Positions 25,636-34,100 of a DNA stretch of 43,335 nt are shown piece by piece. Each line of letters opens with the position of its first letter. Within the stretch, counting starts at the first letter, position 1. The stretch spans positions 1 through 43,335 of the forward strand of contig JAFGGH010000071.1 of the NCBI GenBank assembly GCA_016930645.1, read 5' to 3'. The notes beneath the pieces are model-generated. The model saw only the letters and a program-made list of their open reading frames with translations, was not told the DNA's origin and did not search any database. The stretch is from Sedimentisphaerales bacterium. Lineage in GTDB: Bacteria; Planctomycetota; Phycisphaerae; Sedimentisphaerales; Anaerobacaceae. The translations under genes were made by a program, and so were the position numbers.

Positions 25636-26247
25636 ATGGCTGTTCAAAAAGTAAAAGTATTATTCATAGATAACTTCGATTCGTTCACTTATAACCTTGT
25701 GGACGATTTCTGTAAGCGCGACAGTGATGCCAAAGTCTATCGTTCGGATACACCATTAAAAGAGTTAAAGAAAATCGCAGAAGAATTTGCCCCCGACCTG
25801 CTCGTAATATCACCCGGCCCCGGAACGCCGGATACCGCGGGAGTCAGCCTCGAAGCCGTGGATTATTTCAAGGCAATTCTGCCGATTTTTGGAGTATGTC
25901 TTGGCCATCAGGTAATCGTTCAATACTTCGGCGGCAAAATCGGACACGCACCGCAACCGATGCACGGCAAAGGCTCGCGGGTCGTTCATTCCGGCAAGGG
26001 GATATTCGAGGGCGTGGAAAATCCCCTCCAGGCCGGCCGTTATCACAGCCTTTGTGCTTACGTCAACCAACTGCCGGACTGCCTGGAAAAAACCGCCGAA
26101 TTTGAAGGTGTAATAATGGGCGCCCAGCACAAGACTCTGCCGATTTTCGGCGTGCAGTTCCATCCGGAAAGTATCCTGACACCGGCAGGCGGAAAAATTA
26201 TCGAAAATGTCCTGAGAATAGCCACAGAGAAAAGATTAGATATATAG
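25636..26247 (+). CDS. trpG: Anthranilate synthase component II (glutamine amidotransferase)
   Basis: This 203-residue class I glutamine amidotransferase supplies ammonia to TrpE. Seen: 'IDNFDSFTYNLV' (N-terminus), 'ISPGPGTPDTAG' (oxyanion region), GVCLGHQ with the nucleophilic Cys (about 87), and 'FGVQFHPES' with the catalytic His (about 174). The last eight codons (ATEKRLDI) and the TAG stop lie inside the 36-bp dispersed repeat that follows trpE outside coding sequence. The natural C-terminus has thus been replaced by repeat sequence; the family core ends before it. AAGGA lies upstream of the ATG. A PabA-type double role is possible. Confidence 0.95.
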   Translation: MAVQKVKVLFIDNFDSFTYNLVDDFCKRDSDAKVYRSDTPLKELKKIAEEFAPDLLVISPGPGTPDTAGVSLEAVDYFKAILPIFGVCLGHQVIVQYFGGKIGHAPQPMHGKGSRVVHSGKGIFEGVENPLQAGRYHSLCAYVNQLPDCLEKTAEFEGVIMGAQHKTLPIFGVQFHPESILTPAGGKIIENVLRIATEKRLDI

Positions 26248-26437
26248 CCACAGAGGCCGCAACTTGTCCCGATGTCGTTTATCGGGAGAGGTCACAGAGA
26301 TGTTAAAATGTAATGGCCACAGAGATTAACGAATGGCGAAATACGAAAAACAAGCCCCGACCGGAAGGGAGGGGATGCCAACACAGAGAGCATTTATCCG
26401 CCCGTGGCGGACAGAGGTCACAGAGAAGAATAAAGGA
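26221..26437. repeat. cacagag-type repeat cluster overlapping the trpG end (left flank)
   Basis: Starts inside trpG with the 36-bp unit (26221-26256) and continues with several GGTCACAGAG units to about 26430. It includes a TCCCGAT/ATCGGGA hairpin (26267-26287). Orientation is 'cacagag'. Confidence 0.75.
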
Positions 26438-26448
26438 ATCAAGTAATC

Positions 26449-27174
26449 GTGGATAAAATACACATTATTGATGAAATTATTAGAACAGCTAAGGAAAACA
26501 ATGGCATTCCATTGGGAATCAACACATTTGCCCATGTAACAGGAATCAAAAGAAGCGATTGGCGTGGGAAATATTGGGTTGCATGGAGTGATGCCGTTAC
26601 CGAAGCAGGATATAAGCCAAACATACTACAATCTGCCTATGATGAAAAGGTACTGATAGAACATGTTGTTTCCTTGATTAGAGAAATAAGGAAATTTCCT
26701 ACAATTGGTCATTTCAGATTAAAGGCACATAATACAAAGGAATTTCCATCTTATAACCCATTTCGCCGATTAGGAAAAAAACAAGAAATGGCTCAAAAAA
26801 TTTTAGATTACTGTAAAAGCAAACCCGGATATGAAGACATTATCGAAATTTGTAAAGGAGTTCTCGTTTCTTCAGAAAAGGAAGAAAGAGAGGTTGATTC
26901 TGGAGGGGCTGAACTTCGATTCAGTTTCGTGTATCTGATGAAATCAGGGCAATACTATAAAATAGGTAGAAGCGATTGCGTTGAAAAACGAAATTATGAA
27001 ATAGGAACTAAGCTTCCGGAAGAATTAAAGATAATACATAAGATTAAGACAGATGACCCAAGTGGAATAGAAGCTTACTGGCATAAAAGATTTGAGGATA
27101 AAAGAAAAAGAGGCGAATGGTTTGATTTATCAAGCAGCGATGTAAAAGCTTTCAGGAGAAGAAAATTTATGTAA
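26449..27174 (+). CDS. GIY-YIG-like (T5orf172/Mug113-type) nuclease with homing-endonuclease-associated repeats
   Basis: The 241-residue protein ends in a T5orf172/Mug113-type GIY-YIG domain (about 160-240): 'FVYLMKSGQYYKIGRSD..', then 'AYWHKRFEDKRKRGEWFDLS'. This is the usual FVYL...YKIG..., H..F...R..GEWF pattern. The N-terminal half has two segments like the HNH-associated DNA-binding repeat: 'NGIPLGINTFAHVTGIKRSD...W.DAVTEAGYKPN' (about 17-62) and 'FPTIGHFRLKA...' (about 83-115). Such a pairing suggests a free-standing homing-type endonuclease. Start is a GTG at 26449 with AAGGAAT upstream. It is AT-rich and sits between trpG and trpD inside inverted repeat clusters, which points to insertion. 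Confidence 0.7.
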   Translation: MDKIHIIDEIIRTAKENNGIPLGINTFAHVTGIKRSDWRGKYWVAWSDAVTEAGYKPNILQSAYDEKVLIEHVVSLIREIRKFPTIGHFRLKAHNTKEFPSYNPFRRLGKKQEMAQKILDYCKSKPGYEDIIEICKGVLVSSEKEEREVDSGGAELRFSFVYLMKSGQYYKIGRSDCVEKRNYEIGTKLPEELKIIHKIKTDDPSGIEAYWHKRFEDKRKRGEWFDLSSSDVKAFRRRKFM

Positions 27175-27236
27175 AAATTGCTGCGATTCCTGTTTTGAAA
27201 ATATATGATGGAAAAGTTTGGGTTTTTTAAAATTAA

Positions 27237-27320
27237 TTCTCTGTGTTCTCTGTGTCCTCTGCCTGCCTTGCCGTAGCTTGAGCGAAGGCAGGTGGCAAAA
27301 ATAAAAAGGAATACTCTGTG
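27237..27320. repeat. ctctgtg-type repeat and hairpin copy C upstream of and into trpD (right flank)
   Basis: CTCTGTGTTCTCTGTGTCC units (27237-27259) are followed by the hairpin GCCTGCC...GGCAGG (27261-27295), a copy of the dispersed family with core CCGTAGCTTGAGCGAAGG. A further TACTCTGTGGC (27313-27323 region) contains the trpD GTG start. Orientation is 'ctctgtg'. Confidence 0.75.
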
Positions 27321-28334
27321 GCGAAGATAACTGAATATCTTGACATTATATTGGAAGGTAATGACCTCAGCTTCGTTCAGGCCAAAGCGCTTTTGGATTT
27401 GATTTTCGAAGGACAGGTCAGCGAAGTGCAAATCGCAGCTTTTCTGGCGATGATGAGAATGAAAAAGGCCACCGCCGCCGAAATCGCCGGCTTGGCAAGC
27501 TCGCTGCGGGACCACGCCGTGCCGGTAAAAGTTAATATCGATAATCTAATCGATACCTGTGGTACAGGCGGAGCGACCATAAAGACATTCAATATATCGA
27601 CAGCGGCGGCCATTGTTGCAGCGGGTGCCGGAGCTTATGTCGCCAAACACGGCAACCGCGCCATTACAAGCAGGTGCGGCTCAGCCGATGTCCTCGCCGA
27701 GCTTGGTGTGAAAATTGACCCCGGCCCCGATATTGTCGCAGAATGTATCGAAAAAGCCCATATCGGTTTTATGTTCGCGCCGATGTTCCATCCCGCAATG
27801 AAATTTGTTCAGCCGATTCGTAAGAGTCTGGACTTCCGAACCGCTTTTAATATCCTCGGCCCGCTCGCCAACCCGGCAAAGGTAAAAGCTCAGGTTATGG
27901 GTGTCGCAGACGAAGACCTGATGGAAAGAATCACAGAGACATTAAAGCTTCTCGGCGTCAAAAAAGCTATGGTAGTTCACGGCCAGGGTATGGATGAGAT
28001 TAGCACTTTAGGCAAGACTAAAATCTGCGAACTTACAGACGGCGAAATTACACAGACGGTTTTCGACCCGGCTGAGCTTGGGATTGAAACAACCGACATC
28101 GACCAGTTGAAATCAGGCGATGCTGCTTACAACGCCGCGATAGCCCGTGGCCTTCTTGAAGGTAAAGAAACTGGCCCGAGAAAAGATATTGTTTTATTAA
28201 ACGCATCAGCGGCTATTATAGTAGCGTCTCTGGCGGATGATTTTGAGGCTGCGATGAAGCTCGCCGATGTCTCAGTAACAAGCGGCAAGGCACTTGAATG
28301 TCTGGAAAAGTTAATCGAAATATCGAACAGTTAA
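27318..28334 (+). CDS. trpD: Anthranilate phosphoribosyltransferase
   Basis: This 338-residue enzyme transfers phosphoribose from PRPP to anthranilate. Seen: the N-terminal helical domain 'EVQIAAFLAMMRMK', the PRPP loop DTCGTGG (about 79), 'FNISTAAAIVAAGAGAYVAKHGNR', 'CGSADVLAELG', 'FMFAPMFHPAMKFVQPIRKSL' and 'RTAFNILGPLANPA'. Length is typical. The GTG start at 27318 is part of the CTCTGTGG repeat unit; AAGGA lies 7 nt upstream. The repeat has thus supplied the start codon. trpF follows after 19 bp, so trpC is missing from its usual place. Confidence 0.95.
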   Translation: MAKITEYLDIILEGNDLSFVQAKALLDLIFEGQVSEVQIAAFLAMMRMKKATAAEIAGLASSLRDHAVPVKVNIDNLIDTCGTGGATIKTFNISTAAAIVAAGAGAYVAKHGNRAITSRCGSADVLAELGVKIDPGPDIVAECIEKAHIGFMFAPMFHPAMKFVQPIRKSLDFRTAFNILGPLANPAKVKAQVMGVADEDLMERITETLKLLGVKKAMVVHGQGMDEISTLGKTKICELTDGEITQTVFDPAELGIETTDIDQLKSGDAAYNAAIARGLLEGKETGPRKDIVLLNASAAIIVASLADDFEAAMKLADVSVTSGKALECLEKLIEISNS

Positions 28335-28353
28335 ATATAAATCGGGAACAGTT

Positions 28354-28977
28354 GTGTTAATACCTAAGGTTAAAATTTGCGGAATTACAAATTACGAAGA
28401 CGCCCGCGCAGCCATAGACTTCGGTGCCGACCTTATTGGTTTTAATTTCTACAAAAAAAGCCCCAGATACATCGAGCCGAAACAGGCCGACAAAATTATC
28501 ACCAGGCTACCTGCCTTTGTCAGCGTAGTAGGTTTGTTTGTAAATGCCGAATACGACCAAATCAGGCAAACACTCGATGATTGTTTCCTTAACTGGCTCC
28601 AGCTTCACGGCGATGAGACCCCTGAGTTTTGTGATTCGCTAAACTTACTGAACCTGGGAACAATCAAAGCCATACGGGTCAGGGATTATAAAGATATCAA
28701 AAGCGCAGAGAAATTCTTTACCGACGCGATTCTGCTCGACGCCTATGACCAGGAAAAGTACGGCGGGACAGGCCTGAGCTTCGACTGGAATATCGTTGGG
28801 CACATTAATAAGAGGATATTTCTGGCAGGCGGCATTAACCCGGACAACGTCGAAGAAGCTATCAAGCTTGGTGTTTACGGTATTGACATCTGCAGTGGGA
28901 TTGAAGAAAGACCCGGTAAGAAAGACCATAAAAAAATGAAACAGCTTTTTGAAAATATCAGTCACTTAAGAGCATAA
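28354..28977 (+). CDS. trpF: Phosphoribosylanthranilate isomerase
   Basis: This 207-residue TIM-barrel enzyme performs the Amadori isomerisation of phosphoribosylanthranilate. Seen: 'KVKICGIT' with the catalytic Cys (about 9), '[15 protein letters not shown]', 'WLQLHGDET', 'LLDAY' with the catalytic Asp (about 130), 'GGTGLSFDW', and '[15 protein letters not shown]' with '[15 protein letters not shown]' for the phosphate site. The start is a GTG at 28354 with a GGGA upstream. Length is usual. It is 16 bp before trpB. Confidence 0.95.
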   Translation: MLIPKVKICGITNYEDARAAIDFGADLIGFNFYKKSPRYIEPKQADKIITRLPAFVSVVGLFVNAEYDQIRQTLDDCFLNWLQLHGDETPEFCDSLNLLNLGTIKAIRVRDYKDIKSAEKFFTDAILLDAYDQEKYGGTGLSFDWNIVGHINKRIFLAGGINPDNVEEAIKLGVYGIDICSGIEERPGKKDHKKMKQLFENISHLRA

Positions 28978-28993
28978 AAAGGACAGCTTTACA

Positions 28994-30172
28994 ATGAGAC
29001 AAAAAGGCAGATTCGGACAATACGGCGGCTTTTACGTTCCTGAGGTTTTGATACCGGCGCTCGAGGAGCTTGAAGCGGCATTTTACGACCATTACCAGGA
29101 CGAAAAATTTGTAAAAGAGTTAAACTGGTTTTACAAACATTATGCAGGCAGGCCGACTCCGCTTTACCTCGCAAAACGCTTCAGCGAGCAGGTCGGATTT
29201 AATGTCTATCTGAAACGCGAAGACCTTGTTCACGGCGGTGCCCATAAGCTCAACAACACACTCGGCCAGGCCCTGCTTGCCAAATATATGGGCAAAAGCA
29301 AAATCATCGCCGAAACCGGTGCAGGTCAGCACGGCTTGGCAACCGCTATGGTCGGCGCACTTTTCGGAATGGAAACAAAAATCTTTATGGGTGTTATCGA
29401 CATCGAACGGCAAAGCGTAAATGTCCATAAAATGAAACTTTGCGGCGCAAAAGTCATCAGCGTCGAGGGCGGTACAGGAACACTCAAAGATGCGATAAAC
29501 GATGCTCTTCGCTACTGGACGGCGAACGTAACCGACACATTTTATATTTTCGGCTCGACTTGCGGCCCACATCCGTATCCGACAGTTGTTAAGCATTTTC
29601 AAAGCGTCATCGGTACCGAAGCAAAACAACAGTGCGCCGAGCAAATCGGAAAACTGCCTGATATGATAGTGGCTTGTGTCGGAGGCGGCAGCAACGCGCT
29701 GGGAATCTTTACAGGATTTATCGATGATAAAAACGTAAAGCTTATAGGTGTCGAGGCGGGCGGCGAAGGTGTCTCCACCGGCAAGCACGCCGCGACCATC
29801 GTCGCCGGAAAAGTCGGCATCCTTCACGGCGCGAAATCATATCTGCTGCAGGATGAGAACGGCCAGGTACTCGAAACAGAATCGGTAAGCGCTGGCCTGG
29901 ACTACTCGGCGGTCGGCCCCGAACACTGCCAGTTGAAGGACTCCGGCAGGGCACAATACTACGAAGCCGAAGATGAAGATGTCCTCGACGCTTTCGAGCT
30001 GCTCAGCAAAAAAGAAGGCATACTGCCCGCACTGGAAAGCTCACACGCCCTTGCCTGGGTAATGAAACAAAAAGGTAAACTGAGTTCCGATGCAAATGTC
30101 ATTGTAAATCTTTCAGGCCGAGGCGACAAAGACGTCTCTATCGTTGAAAAATATCGACCATTGATGCAATAA
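28994..30172 (+). CDS. trpB: Tryptophan synthase beta chain
   Basis: This 392-residue PLP enzyme condenses indole with serine. Seen: '[13 protein letters not shown]' N-terminus, the PLP lysine in '[12 protein letters not shown]' (about 86), '[13 protein letters not shown]', the phosphate loop 'VGGGSNALG' (about 230), and C-terminal '[10 protein letters not shown]'. It is the standard TrpB1 type with a normal length. AAGGA lies 10 nt upstream of the ATG. trpA follows but is separated by a dispersed hairpin repeat rather than the usual overlap. Confidence 0.97.
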   Translation: MRQKGRFGQYGGFYVPEVLIPALEELEAAFYDHYQDEKFVKELNWFYKHYAGRPTPLYLAKRFSEQVGFNVYLKREDLVHGGAHKLNNTLGQALLAKYMGKSKIIAETGAGQHGLATAMVGALFGMETKIFMGVIDIERQSVNVHKMKLCGAKVISVEGGTGTLKDAINDALRYWTANVTDTFYIFGSTCGPHPYPTVVKHFQSVIGTEAKQQCAEQIGKLPDMIVACVGGGSNALGIFTGFIDDKNVKLIGVEAGGEGVSTGKHAATIVAGKVGILHGAKSYLLQDENGQVLETESVSAGLDYSAVGPEHCQLKDSGRAQYYEAEDEDVLDAFELLSKKEGILPALESSHALAWVMKQKGKLSSDANVIVNLSGRGDKDVSIVEKYRPLMQ

Positions 30173-30179
30173 CCCTTGT

Positions 30180-30231
30180 CATTCCCGCGACCTGTCCTCC
30201 GTAGCCTTGGCGAAGGAGGAAGGCGGGAATC
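30180..30231. repeat. Dispersed hairpin repeat, copy D, between trpB and trpA
   Basis: ATTCCCGC (30181-30188) pairs with GCGGGAAT (30223-30230). The inside holds CCTCCGTAGCCTTGGCGAAGGAGG, a second hairpin. It shares 'GACCTGT-CTCCGTA' and 'GAAGGAG-AAGGC' with copy B (17072-17110). It fills the trpB-trpA gap. Confidence 0.7.
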
Positions 30232-30264
30232 CATAATTTGAAGATTTATAATTTGAGATTTTTT

Positions 30265-31056
30265 ATGAAAGCATACAAAGAGTTATTTTCAGAACTTGAC
30301 CGAGCGGCACTGATTCCGTTTTTCGTTATCGGCGACCCTGACTATGATACCAGCCTGGATATTGTTAAGACCGCAATCGATGCCGGCGCCGACGTGCTGG
30401 AATTGGGAATACCGTTTTCCGACCCGATAGCCGACGGCCCGACAATACAAAAAGCGGACATCCGTGCGTTAAAGGCCGGTATGAACGTTCACAGAGCACT
30501 TGAGTTCATAAAAGAAATAAAGCAATACAAAGACATTCCGATTGGCCTGTTGCTTTATTACAACCTGATATATCAGTACGGCACCGAGAAATTCTTCGCT
30601 GATTTTCACGCGGCAGGCGTCAACAGCATTCTCATCGCCGATATGAGTATCGATGACGCTGACGAAGTCCTCGCACCGGCCCAGGCGGCAGGCCTGGATA
30701 CCGTCTTTATGGTTACTCCGAACACCGAAGACCAGCGTATGAAGCTCATCGCCTCGAAAACAACCGGTTTTATTTATACCGTCTCTGTCCTCGGCGTTAC
30801 AGGCAGCAGGGAAAGCCTGTCCGATGAGGTGGAGGGACTGGTCGGCAAATTAAAAAAGCTAACCGATGTCCCCGTCTGTGTCGGCTTTGGGATTAGCAAA
30901 CCCGAACACGCCGTAGCGGTAGCAAAAGCCGGCGCCGACGGCGTGATAATCGGCTCGAAAATAGTCTCATTGATTGAAGCCAATCTGGACAGTAAAGAAA
31001 ATATCCTAAGCGCCATAAGCCAATTCATAAAAGACGTAAAATCAAAACTCATTTAA
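30265..31056 (+). CDS. trpA: Tryptophan synthase alpha chain
   Basis: This 263-residue TIM-barrel subunit cleaves indole-3-glycerol phosphate to indole, which is channelled to TrpB. Seen: 'LIPFFVIGDPDYDTS', the catalytic Glu in 'VLELGIPFSDP' and catalytic Asp in 'SDPIADGPTIQKA' (about 44 and 55), 'VSVLGVTGSR' and 'VGFGISKPEHA..V' (phosphate site). I chose ATG 30265, preceded by TTGAGA; the frame extends to a TTG at 30238. Normal length (about 265). Its substrate requires TrpC, which is not in this operon. Confidence 0.96.
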   Translation: MKAYKELFSELDRAALIPFFVIGDPDYDTSLDIVKTAIDAGADVLELGIPFSDPIADGPTIQKADIRALKAGMNVHRALEFIKEIKQYKDIPIGLLLYYNLIYQYGTEKFFADFHAAGVNSILIADMSIDDADEVLAPAQAAGLDTVFMVTPNTEDQRMKLIASKTTGFIYTVSVLGVTGSRESLSDEVEGLVGKLKKLTDVPVCVGFGISKPEHAVAVAKAGADGVIIGSKIVSLIEANLDSKENILSAISQFIKDVKSKLI

Positions 31057-31078
31057 CAACAAATTTCACTATTTTTTC

Positions 31079-31100
31079 AGACACAGATTTACGCAGATTA
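31079..31100. repeat. acacagatt-type repeat after trpA (left flank)
   Basis: CAGACACAGATTTACGCAGAT follows trpA and precedes the 3' end of the large minus-strand gene. It belongs to the same low-complexity 'cacaga' class and has the 'cacagag' orientation. The match is weaker than at the trpE/trpG flanks. Confidence 0.5.
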
Positions 31101-31119
31101 TTTGCCAAGAAAGGCTTTA

Positions 31120-34100
31120 TCAATCAATATCATGGACAAGATACTCTTGAATCTTTTCAAGAATAACAAAATCTACAGCCTTCTTCTTATAGTATGACAT
31201 TGGGTATATTTGTGATACAATAAATGCCGACTTGGTTTTCCACCCTTCACTTTCTTTTATGTTAAAGTGCTCTAAAACTTGTTTGATATTTTCTTTTATG
31301 AACTTCTCTTTCTTAATCAACTTTGCGAGATAAGATTTTTTCCCTGTTAGAAATAAATTTACTTCCATAGCAATATCATATGGCCGAAAGCTTCTAATCC
31401 TGTTTTTAACATCCATAACATTTATTGTTTTTGTTTTTCGGTTAATTACGAGTAAATCAATCTCTCCACAATCTGGTCTTTTAGGAAATATCTTTGAAAG
31501 TCTTTTGAAATTAAGAATACGTGATTCAACATTTTCCTTGCCAAGAATTTCTACGCATTTTTTCTCTGCATCTTTTTCCAATTGGTTATCAAGTAAACGT
31601 CTATAACTCTCCAATATCAGGTTAAGTTCAGAGTCACAATCATTAACATAATTACCTGAGCCAACGCTACCCCCCCAAATTAATGCTGATGTATCGCACA
31701 TTTGATTTCCGAAACAATACTCACCTTGCCCCAGACTTATTATTGGCCTAAGATTAAAGCGATTTTCTGACTTAAAAAGATGATACATAAAAAATCTTTT
31801 ACCCTTATAAGTATCGAAATCAAGTGAGAGGAAAGCGATAATTTTCTTAAGTTCCTTTTCGTTAGGACAGTCAATAATCTCTTTATTCAGATAGGCATAC
31901 ATTTCTTTTTCTTTAACAATATTGAGCGGCTCAAATCCATTACATTTAATACCACAATGGCTCAAAGCCACTAAAACGGTCAACATATCATTAAATCGAA
32001 AGCCATACCTTTTTAGAAAATATTTTTCCAGTTTTTCATAATACGATTTATTGTCCTCATGTTTTTCTTTCACAGACCCAATGTTTTTCTCTTTTAGTAC
32101 TTGGAACTTACGACTCTGAATTTTTTCTTCTGTTTCTGCATAACGAAATTTTGCAAAATCAACCGTTTCTTGTTCTGACACAATATCAAACTCGTACCGT
32201 TCATTTATAGAAATATAGTGTGGGATAACACTGTACTTAATACATTCATACATAATTGAAATGGTCTGGATAATAGAAGACAAGGCGTGAATATAATTCC
32301 ATTTTTCTTGATTGATAATATTATCACCCCTTAGATTAATTTTAAGGATGGAGCTAATGATAAATTTGATTGCAATAATTGATTTATGGTTTTCGTATCG
32401 CTCTTCTAGAATCCTATCAACAACATCATATTCAACGAACTTTGTAGAATCAAAGCCCGCCCGATGTAACAATTTATATTCTTCACCAAGAGCATATTCA
32501 AGTTGTTGATAAGCGTGTAAAAGAAGGCTTTTGCTGTATTTAGCCAATTCATCTTCAATATGTTTTTCAAGAAAATCATATATCAAAGAAAGGAGTTTAA
32601 GTGCATCTTCGTTTTCATATTTGCCCGTTTTGACATTGGATTTTGATAAGTATTGTGCGACTTCTTGATTGAGCTTGGAAATATCTACATCCTGAATTTT
32701 ATCATAGTTCCTGTATGAATCTAATTTGGGATTAGATACTCGTTGAGACTCAAAGGCAAAACCTTTGCGATGCTTTAGGATATTTTGTTCTACGTAATTC
32801 TTTGCAAACTTTTCCAATTCAGGAAGAGATAAAGTCTTACAATAATACAACAACAAGCTTTTTAAATACTTTGATACGAATAATCTTTCGCCGCTGCTGT
32901 CACTTGGTGCGAATAAATCTTCTAATTTATTATAGTCATATACGACTATAGTTCTTAAACCACTTTCGTTTTTTACCTTACCGGTTCTTATTGCCAATGG
33001 CTCATCATTAAAAAGGCTACGGTCGTTCATTATATAGCCAATATTTTTACGCTTAACGTAACTCTTCGGTAATACTATTATGAGGGAAAACTGCGGAAGG
33101 ATTATTCTATTTTCTTTAAGAAACTCCCTAAGACTTTCTTCTAACTTTGAGATATAATATGAGTAAAGGTCTGTAATAAATTCCGCTGTCTGAATTTCAA
33201 ATGATTCACAAAAAAAGCCTTGAGGTGGTAACGAAATAAATATTAACTTGTCACCATCCAACTTAACGACATGACCACAATCAAGATAGGCCGAATCCAT
33301 GCAACCGTATCTATTATCACCCAAAGACTTTATCTTGTTGAAAGTGTCAAGGCCATTTCTATTAAGCAATTCATATATATTGTCTTTATATTTTTCGTGC
33401 AAATGATTGGTGTAATAGTCACTCCAGCTGTGAGGTTGAAATAAGATAAAGTTGGGCAATAAACCTTGAGACAAATAGGATTCTTTGTTATCAATGTAGT
33501 AAATAACTCTGTCCAAGAAATCTACGCTAAGGCATGATACTTTGGAAATAAGTTCGTTATCATTTCTTATAAATTTAATGAAGCTTAATGGCCCAGAGAG
33601 CAAATTAAATAGTTGTTCAATATCTTTTAATTCAATAATTTTATCTGTTTCTGAGAGATCTCCTCTGCCAATTTTTAATGCAAAATCTGCAAGTGTGTCT
33701 CTTTGATATACAAATATTGTAAACAATTCTACTTCTTTGCTAGGTATGCCATATATCTTAGAAGGTGATGTCACATACCTGATGCCGATTATATCACACT
33801 TTGATATAGCTTCACATATCCCGTTCACTTTTTGTTTGCAGATATTAACTTCATTTAAGAAGCCACTTTCATCATCCGTTTTTACTATCTTGAATAATAT
33901 GATTTTACTGCCATCAACAACTGAAACTACATCAAAATCTTCAACCATATTTGATTTTTCAGTTGCATAAACACCATCTATAATGGCTTTTATTGTAAAA
34001 AATTGTGAACAGATTCTACGAAGTTTATTTTGTTTTGATTTTAACAATATTTCTTCCTCTGGGATCCTATCTACAATGTCCTTAGATATTCTATAAAGAG

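Noticed and set aside
29120-29827. 235-codon minus-strand frame opposite trpB
   Set aside because: Antisense shadow of a well-conserved gene in a GC-biased codon phase, with no motif or ribosome site.
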